A DNA stretch of 64,000 nucleotides from NCBI RefSeq assembly GCF_030296755.1, contig NZ_AP027741.1, positions 1,923,475 through 1,987,474 on the forward strand. Reading direction: 5' to 3'. This document shows, piece after piece, positions 1-8,688 of this stretch (position 1 is the stretch's first letter; every line of letters begins with the position of its first letter). This DNA is from Methylophaga marina (GTDB taxonomy: Bacteria > Pseudomonadota > Gammaproteobacteria > Nitrosococcales > Methylophagaceae). The notes below the pieces were generated by a model. It made no database searches and was not told the DNA's origin. It saw only the letters and a program-made list of their open reading frames with translations. Made by a program: the position numbers and the translations under genes.

Positions 1-177
1 CAATGCGCCTGGTGGGCGAAGCGCTTCTGCAGCGCGTGCTGGACGGGATAGAATCATGGATTGTCCAATGATGGTACCCACCAGTACCACTCCAAAACGT
101 TTGAATAGATGACGAAAGGTTTCCCGCTTTCCGGGATCGTCTAATTGATGGTTAGTGTCTCGTTGATTTTCTGCCAT
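1..177 (-). CDS. mauM: MauM, ferredoxin-type protein (N-terminal part, cut by window edge)
   Basis: Only the first 59 codons lie in the window, and this ORF was read directly from the reverse strand. It starts at an ATG and has a basic N-terminus, a hydrophobic stretch (about residues 29-45) and an ARAAEALRPPGAL segment. That segment is typical of the export signal and first conserved block of MauM/NapG-type periplasmic ferredoxins. The cysteine clusters would lie beyond the edge. Its place just after mauL matches the mauGLMN order of other methylotrophs. NapG begins similarly, so the name rests on context. MauM is thought to take part in electron transfer around methylamine dehydrogenase but is not always essential. 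Confidence 0.75.
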   Translation of the reverse strand, partial: MAENQRDTNHQLDDPGKRETFRHLFKRFGVVLVGTIIGQSMILSRPARAAEALRPPGAL

Positions 178-206
178 TAGTACCTCCAGCAGATAAACAG
201 CAAATA

Positions 207-569
207 TCAGGGAGCTACCGTCATTTCGGCTCTGATAACCGGATGTATCCAGCATTGCAAAAGGTAATCACCGGCTGCTGGAATAGTCAAGCTGACGGTT
301 TCTCCCGGAAGCTGTACGCCTAAGTTCACCACTTTGCCGTCGGGGTAGGTGACATAAATACTGTGTGCAACATCAGATTTGTTGGTGATCGCCAGGGTGT
401 CATTGGCGCTCGGGGTAAACGACCAGTCTTCAAAATCGTGGTGGGTCAGAGACATATTATGAACCACCGGCCCTGAGTCGCCCGCCTGTTCGGCACTGGC
501 AACGGGTAGAATGAGCGTACTCATAATGCAAGCTATAGTCATGAGCCAAAGTGTTACTTGCCTGTTCAC
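207..569 (-). CDS. mauL: MauL, cupredoxin-like methylamine utilisation protein
   Basis: A 120-residue precursor with a hydrophobic Sec-type signal ending near ASA (residue 26). The mature part looks like a small blue-copper fold. A candidate copper His is at 69 (AHSIYV), and a Cys106-x2-His109 pair (CWIHP) is followed by Met116. The Met lies seven residues after the His, further than in amicyanin or plastocyanin, so copper binding is plausible but unproven. Position between mauG and mauM is that of mauL, whereas amicyanin (mauC) normally lies between mauA and mauG. MauL is an accessory protein for making active methylamine dehydrogenase in other species; its biochemical role is unclear. Confidence 0.75.
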   Translation of the reverse strand: MNRQVTLWLMTIACIMSTLILPVASAEQAGDSGPVVHNMSLTHHDFEDWSFTPSANDTLAITNKSDVAHSIYVTYPDGKVVNLGVQLPGETVSLTIPAAGDYLLQCWIHPVIRAEMTVAP

Positions 570-574
570 GTATG

Positions 575-1579
575 CTACTCCTCGGGTAATTCGGGTGGAG
601 AAAGTGCTAATGGACCACCATTTAAGGTTTTCAAAAAGGCAATCAGATCGGCTTTTTGTTGTTCAGTTAGTTCAAATGGCGACATTTCTTTAGACAGGCT
701 GGGACGTTTGAGACCACCGTCTTCATAATGTTTGATCACTTGCTCCAGATTGGTCATGGAACCATCATGCATAAAAGGTCCGTTTTCTGGCAGATCACGT
801 AAGGTCGGGGTTTTAAAAGCATGCTGCATAATCGTCACCTCGACAGGGATGGTATTGCCACGACCCAGATCCGGGCTATCCAGCCCAATGTCATGGAAAC
901 TATCATCAGTAAAACGCCATGACTTATGACAAGCGGCGCACTGGGCTTTATTGTTAAATACTTGAAAACCACGTTGAGCACTGACACTGATAGCTTCATC
1001 ATCACCTTCTACCCAACGATCAAAGCTTGAAACATTGGAGACCAAGGTACGTTGAAAAGTCGCTAATGCCATCGCAATGCGCTGTGTAGTGATTTCTGCA
1101 TCACCATAGGCAGACTCAAATAAGGGGCGATAACCTTTAATTTCACCTAGTCGCTGAACTAATTCATCCATGTTGTAGTTCATTTCGTGTGGCGTGGTGA
1201 TGGGAAGCACTGCCTGCGCTTCCAGTGAGTTGGCTCGGCCATCCCACATTAATGCTTTAAGCCAGGCGCTGTTCATGACAGTGGGCGTTCGTCTCGGCTG
1301 CTCAAGTTCTTCCGAACCCAGCGGCACAACGCGGCCATCGCTCCAGCGATGATCCGGTGAGTGGCAGGTCGCACAGGACATACCTTTATCTCGGGACAAA
1401 CGCGGGTCAAAAAACAGGGCTTTACCCAGCGTTGTTTTTTCTATAGTAAGCGGGTTGGAGTCCGGCGCCGGAATGGCCTCGGGACGTTGATAATCACTCC
1501 GCTTGATTGTGTCATCAGCCAAACTGGCATGCACGGAAAATACCGTGCATGCCAACATGACGAGGATTCTGATCTTCAT
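575..1579 (-). CDS. mauG: MauG, di-heme enzyme for TTQ cofactor synthesis
   Basis: A 334-residue periplasmic protein with a signal peptide (cleavage about residue 21) and two c-type heme motifs, CATCH at 69-73 and CAACH at 214-218. It belongs to the di-heme cytochrome c peroxidase family. In the mau setting such a protein is MauG, which completes the tryptophan tryptophylquinone cofactor on preMADH through a bis-Fe(IV) state. WDGR (112-115) and MHDGS (270-274) are family-conserved blocks. A tyrosine in HYEDGG (about 285) is the best candidate for the unusual Tyr ligand of the second heme, but I cannot align it with certainty. It lies 24 bases downstream of mauA. Confidence 0.9.
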   Translation of the reverse strand: MKIRILVMLACTVFSVHASLADDTIKRSDYQRPEAIPAPDSNPLTIEKTTLGKALFFDPRLSRDKGMSCATCHSPDHRWSDGRVVPLGSEELEQPRRTPTVMNSAWLKALMWDGRANSLEAQAVLPITTPHEMNYNMDELVQRLGEIKGYRPLFESAYGDAEITTQRIAMALATFQRTLVSNVSSFDRWVEGDDEAISVSAQRGFQVFNNKAQCAACHKSWRFTDDSFHDIGLDSPDLGRGNTIPVEVTIMQHAFKTPTLRDLPENGPFMHDGSMTNLEQVIKHYEDGGLKRPSLSKEMSPFELTEQQKADLIAFLKTLNGGPLALSPPELPEE

Positions 1580-1603
1580 GATGTAAGAATGCCTCAGGCC
1601 AAC

Positions 1604-2170
1604 TTAGCTGGCTTTACCAACGACTGGTGAGATGGTGCAGTGATAGGTCATATCATCATTTTCTGCACCGAAGCACCATACGATGTCGTTGGAGAACTCA
1701 GGACGGTAAACCGGCAGTTCACCTTCTGTGTTCAGACACGCACATTGACCACAGGTTTGCTTACCACAGCAGTCACGGTAAGCGATCAGGTAAGTCTGAC
1801 CGTCACCCGGGTTGTAACAGCTGGCCACCCATGAGCTCGGTGACAGGCTGGTGCCCGGAGGACAGGAAGTCAGCGTACCACCACAGCAGTCACAGACGTT
1901 CCCGTCGATAGAACAGTGCCGCCAGTAGTCACAGGCTTGTGGATCCTGATCCTGTGGTTGCCAACCTGCTCTGGCCGCATCCAGGTCACTGGCGTCAGCG
2001 GCGTGGGCGCTGTTCAGACGACCACGGCGATCAACTGGCAGCAAGGGAAGCAGTGTCGCACCTACCAGGAAGCCACCCAGTTTACCCACGAAGCCACGAC
2101 GACCGGTTTTGTTTGCGGTACGACGGCTCAGTTTCTCAATAGCAGCGTCAAATCCTAATTTCTTTGTCAT
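1604..2170 (-). CDS. mauA: Methylamine dehydrogenase light (beta) subunit, TTQ-bearing
   Basis: A 188-residue precursor of the catalytic small subunit, which oxidises methylamine to formaldehyde and ammonia in the periplasm. A long leader carries a twin-arginine motif (GRRGFVGK, Arg24-Arg25), a hydrophobic stretch and AHA/ADA near 57, as in Tat-exported MauA. The mature part is very cysteine-rich (disulfide network). Trp114 (PSSWVASC) and Trp165 (NDIVWCFG) are 51 residues apart, the same spacing as Trp57 and Trp108 of the Paracoccus enzyme, so they are the expected TTQ pair. Order mauB-E-D-A is standard; MauD and MauE handle its disulfides, and MauG finishes TTQ. Confidence 0.97.
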   Translation of the reverse strand: MTKKLGFDAAIEKLSRRTANKTGRRGFVGKLGGFLVGATLLPLLPVDRRGRLNSAHAADASDLDAARAGWQPQDQDPQACDYWRHCSIDGNVCDCCGGTLTSCPPGTSLSPSSWVASCYNPGDGQTYLIAYRDCCGKQTCGQCACLNTEGELPVYRPEFSNDIVWCFGAENDDMTYHCTISPVVGKAS

Positions 2171-2215
2171 TTGCCTTCTCCGTTATGTTTTTTGGTTCTA
2201 CTCTCAAATCAATGA

Positions 2216-2848
2216 TTAGTGCAGTTGCTCGCCCACTGTCACTTCCTTGGCAGTAGAGCTGTCTTTGAGGTAGCTCTGCAGTGAAGCGTGACCCAGTCGT
2301 ACGGTTTCAAACAGGCTTTCAACATGCTCACGTGTGTTGCACAGACCTTTGCCTTTTATCACGCCATCGGCATCCAGCAGTACACCGTAAGGGACTTTGG
2401 AAACCTGGTAGCGCATGCCAATTTCTGGTGAGTTCACGTAATACTCATTTTTCAGTGGGTGGTTGCTCAGGAACTCACGGTGTTCAGCAGCCGTACCGTC
2501 ACTGATCAGAATGACATCTGCGCCTTCACTTGCTGCGACATCACGAATAATTGGCAGCAGCTTGGCACAAACAGGGCAGGAAGGACCGGTGAACATCAAC
2601 AGGCTTGGACGTCCAGGCGTGATAGCGCGACCGACCAGCAAGTCTTTTTCATCGGTGAAGGTTTTCACGTTGAACACAGGTGATTTGTCACCAATATCGG
2701 GTCCGTGATCGACCATCATGGCACCCAGTGGTGCTGACCGTTCGTGTAGCAGACCAATTTGGCGAATAACACCTACCATAAGTGCAGCCAGAGCCAGAAA
2801 AGCTGCCCAAAGCAACACATTTGAAGCAATAAGAATATCGAAACTCAT
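2216..2848 (-). CDS. mauD: MauD, thioredoxin-like disulfide protein for MADH
   Basis: A 210-residue protein with one N-terminal membrane anchor (about residues 7-28) and a periplasmic thioredoxin-like domain. The active-site motif SCPVC (Cys91, Cys94) sits after the strand PSLLMFTGP, and the cis-Pro region KVPYGVLLD follows. MauD is required to keep the disulfide-rich MauA stable and is thought to form or isomerise its six disulfides. It sits between mauE and mauA, and a short gap separates it from each. Confidence 0.93.
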   Translation of the reverse strand: MSFDILIASNVLLWAAFLALAALMVGVIRQIGLLHERSAPLGAMMVDHGPDIGDKSPVFNVKTFTDEKDLLVGRAITPGRPSLLMFTGPSCPVCAKLLPIIRDVAASEGADVILISDGTAAEHREFLSNHPLKNEYYVNSPEIGMRYQVSKVPYGVLLDADGVIKGKGLCNTREHVESLFETVRLGHASLQSYLKDSSTAKEVTVGEQLH

Positions 2849-2871
2849 TGTAAATTTTCCTTACTAAAAAA

Positions 2872-3420
2872 TTAAGTTCTTGATTCACGGGAATTTGGCA
2901 ATCCCACCATCACATCTGCAGCTATATAAAGCATGGCCAGCAGTGCTGCTGAGGCCATACCAATCAGCCACGATGCGAGGGAGATATTGGCTATTTCCAG
3001 TGAACTAAAAGCGATGTAGATGCTGACGCCGGCAAGAAAGAGCGCACGCAGCACATGGAACATGCCGATTCGGCTCCGACTGGTCGGACGTCTTACACAA
3101 CCGCAGTCAATATGGGTTCGGCCCCTGCCGACATTGATGGCCAATGCCAGCGAGAACATCACGAACAGTCCCACTGCTACCCAGGCAGCTATTTCACGTA
3201 CAGGCGGCACCATCAAAGCGACGGCACATGCCAGTTCAATCCAAGGCAGAAGCTTGGCTACCGGTTTAACCAGAAAGCCCGGCAACAAACGGTAGTTGTC
3301 GACCACACCCTGGAACTCGTCAGGGCTACGCAACTTGGAAATGGCTGCTACCGCCAGTACCAGCCCCACAAAAAGTGTGGCCAGTACTGACAGGGCAGGA
3401 TCGTTAGTAAGCCAGTTCAT
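2872..3420 (-). CDS. mauE: MauE, membrane protein for MADH maturation
   Basis: A 182-residue integral membrane protein with about four to five hydrophobic helices and a DoxX/MauE-type layout. The N-terminal segment is followed by [20 protein letters not shown], the usual conserved loop. Two cysteines (CGCVRR, about 112-114) lie in a loop after the third helix and may relay redox equivalents to MauD. Known mutants in other methylotrophs lose the small subunit. It starts three bases after the mauB stop, consistent with cotranscription. Confidence 0.93.
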   Translation of the reverse strand: MNWLTNDPALSVLATLFVGLVLAVAAISKLRSPDEFQGVVDNYRLLPGFLVKPVAKLLPWIELACAVALMVPPVREIAAWVAVGLFVMFSLALAINVGRGRTHIDCGCVRRPTSRSRIGMFHVLRALFLAGVSIYIAFSSLEIANISLASWLIGMASAALLAMLYIAADVMVGLPNSRESRT

Positions 3421-3423
3421 GTC

Positions 3424-4602
3424 TTACTCGCTATCCTGAGGCAGGGTGAGAATGTGCGGATAGCGGCCGAGTCCTGCCGTTTCGCCGATTTTCTTACCTG
3501 TCTTAGCATCAAAGGTGTACAGAGTCTGTTCGTTAGCGGATAAGGCGAACAGATACGGTTTGTCGTCCTGGCTGACAGCAATGGAATCGATTTCATGGTT
3601 CAGTTCCATCTTGCGCAGGCGTTCACCGGTATCGGCGTCGACTACAAACACGTAACGGCTTGGTGTTTTGTGGGTGAATTCACCACGCTGATCTGCCAGC
3701 AGGTACAGTTCATTACTGTCGTTATGAACAGTGACCAGCTGCCAGCCACCTGGACGCCATCTGTCTGCTTTCTCTTCTTCAGTGAAGACTTCGATAGGCT
3801 CCTTGAATTCAGCGCCATCAGCAGTCAGGGTTGCCCGATAGATACGGCCTTCGTAATCCGGCCATACCAGACGGTTAGTCACATCCGAGTAGTAAGGCTC
3901 ATTGACAAGATAACTGTCTTCCGGATGGAACACTTCGCTGTGAGTCTGAGTGGAATTACCCTCATCGTCGTAATTGATTTTCAGCATTGAACCGTCACGG
4001 CAGTGCATATACACGTTCTGTTCCGGTGCCGGGAACAGGTGGTAACAGTCCGGGGTATCCATCATTTTGACGAACTTGTTTTGTTCCAGATCAACCAGAC
4101 CCACTGCCGGTACCGGTGAAAACTGCTGGAACATCATGTGCTTGTCATCAGTGCTCAGCGTTGCCATGTGGGTAAAAACAGCGGTCAGGAAGCGACCTTC
4201 AGGGATATCAATGTCTGCTGTCACATCGTGAGTCTGTGTATCAAAGACTTCGATGTAATCATCACGGTTACCCCGGGCGATGCGGTCATACCAGGTGTTA
4301 GCAATCGCCATGAAGTTACCCTGGTCACCGAGCAGCACATGAGGCAGCTTACCGGCATCAGACATACCCAGGATCTTGTTGTTGTTACCGTCGATGGTGA
4401 ACACCTGAGAGGTCATCTGGAAATGGCCAGGGTCAGTGACATAAACACGCTTTGAGTCACTGGCTGGGGCAACTTCAATGGTCTGTTGTTCAACAGCAAT
4501 ATCAGCTAGTGCTGGATAAGTGGTAGCCATCAGCGCTGCCGTAGCAATGCCCCCTGCTAGACTTTTTTGTCGCAGCTTTGATTTAAGGTTAAATAGTGTC
4601 AT
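3424..4602 (-). CDS. mauB: Methylamine dehydrogenase heavy (alpha) subunit
   Basis: A 392-residue precursor with a signal peptide ending near PALA (residue 33). The rest is a seven-bladed beta-propeller type sequence with repeated short strands and YVTDPGH, YHLFPAPEQ and PYLFALSANEQTLYTFD blocks found in MauB. In the alpha2-beta2 enzyme this subunit holds the TTQ subunit and shapes the substrate channel. A GGAGAAGAT Shine-Dalgarno lies just before the ATG. It is second in the cluster after mauF. Confidence 0.96.
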   Translation of the reverse strand: MTLFNLKSKLRQKSLAGGIATAALMATTYPALADIAVEQQTIEVAPASDSKRVYVTDPGHFQMTSQVFTIDGNNNKILGMSDAGKLPHVLLGDQGNFMAIANTWYDRIARGNRDDYIEVFDTQTHDVTADIDIPEGRFLTAVFTHMATLSTDDKHMMFQQFSPVPAVGLVDLEQNKFVKMMDTPDCYHLFPAPEQNVYMHCRDGSMLKINYDDEGNSTQTHSEVFHPEDSYLVNEPYYSDVTNRLVWPDYEGRIYRATLTADGAEFKEPIEVFTEEEKADRWRPGGWQLVTVHNDSNELYLLADQRGEFTHKTPSRYVFVVDADTGERLRKMELNHEIDSIAVSQDDKPYLFALSANEQTLYTFDAKTGKKIGETAGLGRYPHILTLPQDSE

Positions 4603-4658
4603 ATCTTCTCCAAACTATTTTGGTTTATTATGAGTTAAGGATGAGGTCTCACCTGTGT

Positions 4659-5510
4659 TTACAGCGATAACATGGTTAATGCGGCTGCACCGATTGACAG
4701 CAGAAGAAACCCATCCAGTTCAACAGCACGTTCCTGCCATTTCGCTAGCCAAGCTTGAACGGACTGGTTGGAAATAGGCAGAAAGTTCACCGCAACAGGC
4801 AGACAGCGCCCGATGTTGAAGATGGCGATGATAGTGATTGCTGTAGTGACATCAGCACTCAGCAACGCAGCACCGGTCACGATGTAGAGGATCGGTGTCT
4901 GTACGTAAGTCAGGTAGTTCATCCCCAGCGCATAGCCATAAAGCAGGCCAATTGTTGAGGAGCGAAAACGAAAACGAGCATCATGTGGAACCTGAGCTCG
5001 ACGCTGTGGGTAGGGCATTTTTAGAAAACCAAGTTGATGTGCCCCATAACCAATTGCTAGTATCGCCAGTCCCATTATCATATGACTGAAAGCTAACTGT
5101 TCGAATAAGAAAGCACCCACTAAACCTAGTGCACCACCCAACATGAGTGCACCGATGGCATAGCCAATCGCATGAGTAATGAAGGTGGGGGTCCAGCGAG
5201 CGACTGAACCAAAAGAATATTTCCCGGCTGGTCGCAGCAGGCTCAGGCTTGAGTACCCACATGGAGACCAAGTGGATAACAGGCCACCAACAAAAGTTAA
5301 AACGAAAAACATTGCCGTCAGCATCGATGACGCTTGTGTATTCAGTGCAATGCCTGTTGCAACACCTATGGTTATTGCCGATAACATAATGGCAAATCGC
5401 TGTCCTGATGATTTTGACTCAGAAAAACTAATCGCATCAGGCACACATGTTGAGCTGTTCTCAACAGTCGATGTCTGGCTATAATCACCAGCGTGTGTAT
5501 CTGCTCTCAC
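4659..5510 (-). CDS. mauF: MauF, membrane protein of methylamine utilisation
   Basis: A 283-residue polytopic membrane protein with about six to seven helices, including a WSPCGYSSLSLLRPAG block characteristic of MauF in its second segment. The start is GTG, supported by an AGGAGG ribosome site eight bases upstream. MauF is required for MADH synthesis in other species; its precise role is unknown, though membrane transport or redox functions have been suggested. It is the first gene of the cluster. The 540 bases upstream, shared with a divergent AraC regulator, should hold the cluster promoter. Confidence 0.92.
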   Translation of the reverse strand: MRADTHAGDYSQTSTVENSSTCVPDAISFSESKSSGQRFAIMLSAITIGVATGIALNTQASSMLTAMFFVLTFVGGLLSTWSPCGYSSLSLLRPAGKYSFGSVARWTPTFITHAIGYAIGALMLGGALGLVGAFLFEQLAFSHMIMGLAILAIGYGAHQLGFLKMPYPQRRAQVPHDARFRFRSSTIGLLYGYALGMNYLTYVQTPILYIVTGAALLSADVTTAITIIAIFNIGRCLPVAVNFLPISNQSVQAWLAKWQERAVELDGFLLLSIGAAALTMLSL

Positions 5511-6050
5511 TCTCTACCTCCTCGGACCTGCCGGTCACTTGTTGTTGATGAAATAATTTCGTAACAACTATAGCCAGAGGGAAATCCCTGCCGTATCAAA
5601 AACTGGCATTGAAGTATCAGAATGGGGATAACTACTATTGATGTTGCCGATTCTTGCTAGTCAAACGCTATTTCAATTGAAACTTTGTGTTAACGGCATA
5701 ACACAGTGAGGATGTTATCTAACATGTGAGTGGATGAGTGATGATTGGGCTAACTGTCTGTTTTACCTTCGATAGTCTGTCATCTGCTCAATTCTTCGCT
5801 CATGCCATGATGGTTCATCGATGGTCTGAGTGATGATACTGGTCCTCTCCCTACAGCCATGATCAAACTCAGTTCATTATTCAGACTGACATATTGCCGA
5901 TTTCTACTATTAGCTATCCCAGAAAAGGCCTATTATCGTAAGTGCCAGTTATCAACCTGATAAAAATAATAAGACAGGTAAACCAATATATTCTTAATAA
6001 AAATAATAAGTTATGGTTTGTTTGATGGCTTGGTTCCGAGGGAGAGAAAT
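5511..6050. promoter_or_regulatory. Divergent intergenic region between mauF and AraC-type gene
   Basis: A 540-base AT-rich region without a convincing ORF. It must contain the mau promoter (leftward) and probably that of the regulator (rightward). Seen directly: an imperfect dyad at 5541-5568 (GTTGTT ... AACAAC arms around GAAATAATTTC), and a perfect 14-base direct repeat ATAAAAATAATAAG at 5960-5973 and 5997-6010, 37 bases apart, just before the regulator gene. These are candidate operators. No confident -35/-10 pair was assigned. Confidence 0.5.
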
Positions 6051-7055
6051 ATGAATCAAGAAAAGATATGGGTAGATGACGACCTAGCTAAAATTGAAAT
6101 AAAAGCAGTACGCTCTAAATTAACTGATGTCTTAGAGCAAGCAGCAGCTTTGCCAATGTGGTCACAAGATTACACGCAACTAGATAAAGGGCAGTTTTCA
6201 GGTACGGTGACCAGTGTTGCTTGTCAGGGAGTACAGATCTTTCGTGAAGCGATGAATCGTTCTGTGGATGAGCTTGCCAGTCCACCACCAGGCAGTTATG
6301 TGATTGGATTACCAACTATTGTTGAGGGTGAGGCTTTATGGTGTGGCAGTAAGCTAGACAAAAATTCGCTGATTACTCTGGATAAAAATGATGAACTCTT
6401 ATTCAGGACTTCACATTCGTCTGAAATCAATGTTGCCGTCATTGCTGAGCAAAGGCTAGAGGAATATGCAGAAAGAGTAGAAAAGGTGGATCTTCGCCCC
6501 ATTATGGATAGGGCAAATCCAGTAGAGGCGCTTCCTCCTGCTATACAAAGCCGTTTGTTGGCAATCTTATACATCGGCACAGAGCATATGGCGAAAAATC
6601 TTGATGATGGCACCAGTCATCCAAACAGTTGGCGACACTTTGAAGATACCGTTTTCAGTGTGTGTGTGCAGGCACTGTCAGCGGTCAGCAACAACAACGG
6701 CCGACGACATGAGTACAGAGTACATCGCTATATCGTCAAAAGTGTACGTGAGCTCACGCTAGCCCAGCATTGTGATCCCATTACCATTGGTGAAATTTGT
6801 ACCACTCTGAATATTAGTCGCCGGACATTGAACCATGCTTTTCAGCAAGTGCTTGGCATCACTCCTGTTGCTTATATGCGAAATATTCGTCTTCACAAGA
6901 TTCGGGCTGAGCTTCAATACAAGTCGGAGCAAATCAGTAATATCGCCTGTGTGGCATCGCATTGGGGGTTTTGGCATATGAGTTTGTTCGCACGTTATTA
7001 CCGTGAGCTATTCGGGGAGTGTCCGAGTGAGACACTGGAGCGATCACGGCTTTGA
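6051..7055 (+). CDS. AraC-family transcriptional regulator, candidate mau activator
   Basis: About 334 residues. The C-terminal third is an AraC/XylS two-helix-turn-helix domain. Its first HTH lies in ITIGEICTTLNISRRTLNHAFQ, followed by GITPVAYMRNIRLHKIRAEL and a second HTH ending ARYYRELFGECPSETL. The N-terminal part resembles the ligand-sensing half of EutR-like regulators, with no known effector here. I chose ATG 6051 because GGGAGAG precedes it; an upstream in-frame TTG at 6018 lacks a good site. It is divergent from mauF and 64 bases before tatA. Known mau regulators such as MauR are LysR type, so a role in mau control is inferred from position. Confidence 0.8.
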   Translation: MNQEKIWVDDDLAKIEIKAVRSKLTDVLEQAAALPMWSQDYTQLDKGQFSGTVTSVACQGVQIFREAMNRSVDELASPPPGSYVIGLPTIVEGEALWCGSKLDKNSLITLDKNDELLFRTSHSSEINVAVIAEQRLEEYAERVEKVDLRPIMDRANPVEALPPAIQSRLLAILYIGTEHMAKNLDDGTSHPNSWRHFEDTVFSVCVQALSAVSNNNGRRHEYRVHRYIVKSVRELTLAQHCDPITIGEICTTLNISRRTLNHAFQQVLGITPVAYMRNIRLHKIRAELQYKSEQISNIACVASHWGFWHMSLFARYYRELFGECPSETLERSRL

Positions 7056-7119
7056 TTACGTACGCCCAATCATAATTATAGAAACTTAGTATATCCACAT
7101 CATTTAAGGAGACAGTTAA

Positions 7120-7332
7120 ATGGGGTCTTTTAGTATTTGGCATTGGCTCGTTGTTCTGGCGGTTGTAGCGCTTGTTTTTGGCACCAAAAAATTACGGAAT
7201 TTAGGTGGAGATTTGGGCGGTGCTGTCAAAGGATTTAAACAAGCGATGAGTGAAGAGCAAGACATCAGTGTTATCGATCATGCTGTCAATCAAACTGACA
7301 GTGTGAATAACAAAGCCAGGCATAAACAGTAA
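7120..7332 (+). CDS. tatA: TatA, twin-arginine translocase pore subunit
   Basis: A 70-residue protein with the TatA pattern: a short N-terminus (MGSFSIWHW), one membrane helix (residues 7-20), the [21 protein letters not shown] amphipathic helix and a polar tail. An AAGGAG ribosome site precedes the ATG. TatA oligomerises to let folded proteins cross the inner membrane. It is the first gene of a tight tatABC set and follows the AraC-type gene by 64 bases. Confidence 0.96.
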   Translation: MGSFSIWHWLVVLAVVALVFGTKKLRNLGGDLGGAVKGFKQAMSEEQDISVIDHAVNQTDSVNNKARHKQ

Positions 7333-7349
7333 CACCAGCGTATTTGACT

Positions 7350-7730
7350 ATGTTTAATATCGCCTTCCCCGAGCTTATCGTCATTCTATTGGTATCGCTG
7401 GTTGTTATTGGTCCCGATAAACTTCCAAAGGTAGCGCAGACTCTAGGTGTGATGGTGGGGCGTATTCAACGGTTTATGACGGCTGTTAAAGACGATATCG
7501 ATCAAGAAATGAGATCTGACGATCTTTTACGGTTGCAGGAAGAGCTAAAACAACAAAAAGAAGGCTTGAATGATGAGCTTCGTAAAGGCATGCAGCCGGT
7601 TGCCGAAGTGATTCGCCGCTCTGAAACGCCTGCTTCAGAAACAGCCAGGGAAAACCCTAGTGCTACAACAACCAAAGTCGCTGAGCATAAAAAAAGTGTG
7701 ACCCAACAGAAGGAATCGCTAAGTGAGTAG
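7350..7730 (+). CDS. tatB: TatB, twin-arginine translocase receptor subunit
   Basis: About 126 residues beginning MFNIAFPELIVILLV, with the Glu of FPEL in the short N-terminus and GPDKLPKVAQTLG after a single helix, as in TatB. The rest is a long amphipathic and charged cytosolic region. ATG 7350 fits the family better than the in-frame TTG at 7344. It overlaps tatC by eight bases, so translation is probably coupled. Confidence 0.95.
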   Translation: MFNIAFPELIVILLVSLVVIGPDKLPKVAQTLGVMVGRIQRFMTAVKDDIDQEMRSDDLLRLQEELKQQKEGLNDELRKGMQPVAEVIRRSETPASETARENPSATTTKVAEHKKSVTQQKESLSE

Positions 7731-8463
7731 TAAAGAAGAATTTTTCAGTCACTTGTTAGAACTTCGACAACGATTGCTGAAAATTGTGGCTGGGATTTTC
7801 TTCATCATGCTCGCATTATTTCCCTTTGCAAATGATATTTATCAGTTTTTGGCAACCCCTTTACTACAAGCTTTGCCAGCAGGGGGACAAATGATTGCCA
7901 CTGAAGTGACTACCCCTTTCTTTGTTCCTCTCAAGGTGGTGATGTTAGCCGCCTTTATCATTTCATCTCCCTATACGCTTTACCAGATCTGGGCTTTCAT
8001 CGCGCCTGGTTTGTATAGCAATGAGCGCCATCTTATTGCACCTTTAGTCATCACCAGTGTTTTTCTATTTATTTGTGGGATGGCTTTTGCTTTTTTCTTG
8101 GTCTTTCCTGTCGTGTTCGGTTTTATCACCAGTACAGCTCCCGAAGGAGTCGCGGTGATGACTGATATTGGTAAATATTTAGATTTCATCATTGTGCTTT
8201 TTATTGCTTTCAGCCTGGCATTTGAAACACCTATCGCGGTGGTACTGATGGTCGCGGCTGGGATGGTAAGTGTGACGGCATTGAAGCAAGCGCGTTCCTA
8301 CGTCATTGTTGGTGCGTTTGTTATTGGCGCTATTATTACGCCGCCTGACATTATTTCTCAGTTTATGTTGGCTATTCCCATGTGGGTGTTGTACGAAATT
8401 GGCATATTAGTCGCCCATGCCTTACAGCAAAAAAAGCATCATCAGTATGAGCATACATCCTGA
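7723..8463 (+). CDS. tatC: TatC, twin-arginine signal receptor
   Basis: A 246-residue membrane protein with six helices. It carries FFSHLLELRQRLLK at the N-terminus, the conserved TatC opening that helps read the RR motif, and the FAFFLVFPVVFGF and FETPIAVVLMV blocks. The start is GTG inside the end of tatB. TatC with TatB recognises twin-arginine leaders. Two such leaders are visible in this window, on MauA and on the SoxC-like molybdoprotein. Confidence 0.97.
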   Translation: MSSKEEFFSHLLELRQRLLKIVAGIFFIMLALFPFANDIYQFLATPLLQALPAGGQMIATEVTTPFFVPLKVVMLAAFIISSPYTLYQIWAFIAPGLYSNERHLIAPLVITSVFLFICGMAFAFFLVFPVVFGFITSTAPEGVAVMTDIGKYLDFIIVLFIAFSLAFETPIAVVLMVAAGMVSVTALKQARSYVIVGAFVIGAIITPPDIISQFMLAIPMWVLYEIGILVAHALQQKKHHQYEHTS

Positions 8464-8688
8464 AAGTTAATGATTAGCCTACTCTTAAAATGTCTTTCAT
8501 GTGCTCCTTGCTGAATGGGGTTTAAGAGCAACACCGTTTGATTGAAGCGTATGTGATTCCTTTGGAAAAAAGGGGGGATAATTGCGCTGTAATAGAAAAT
8601 GTGACAGATTTGTCCACCGTAATCAGAGTGCTCTGAGATAGCTCTGGCATCAGCCAGTGTTCGGTATGTGACATGTCGGGAATAAACA

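Noticed and set aside
207..569. Amicyanin (mauC)
   Set aside because: The gene lies after mauG and before mauM, the place of mauL, and the Met spacing is unlike amicyanin.
1361..2158. Several plus-strand ORFs across mauG and mauA
   Set aside because: They are opposite to strongly conserved mau genes, have no family features and no ribosome sites.
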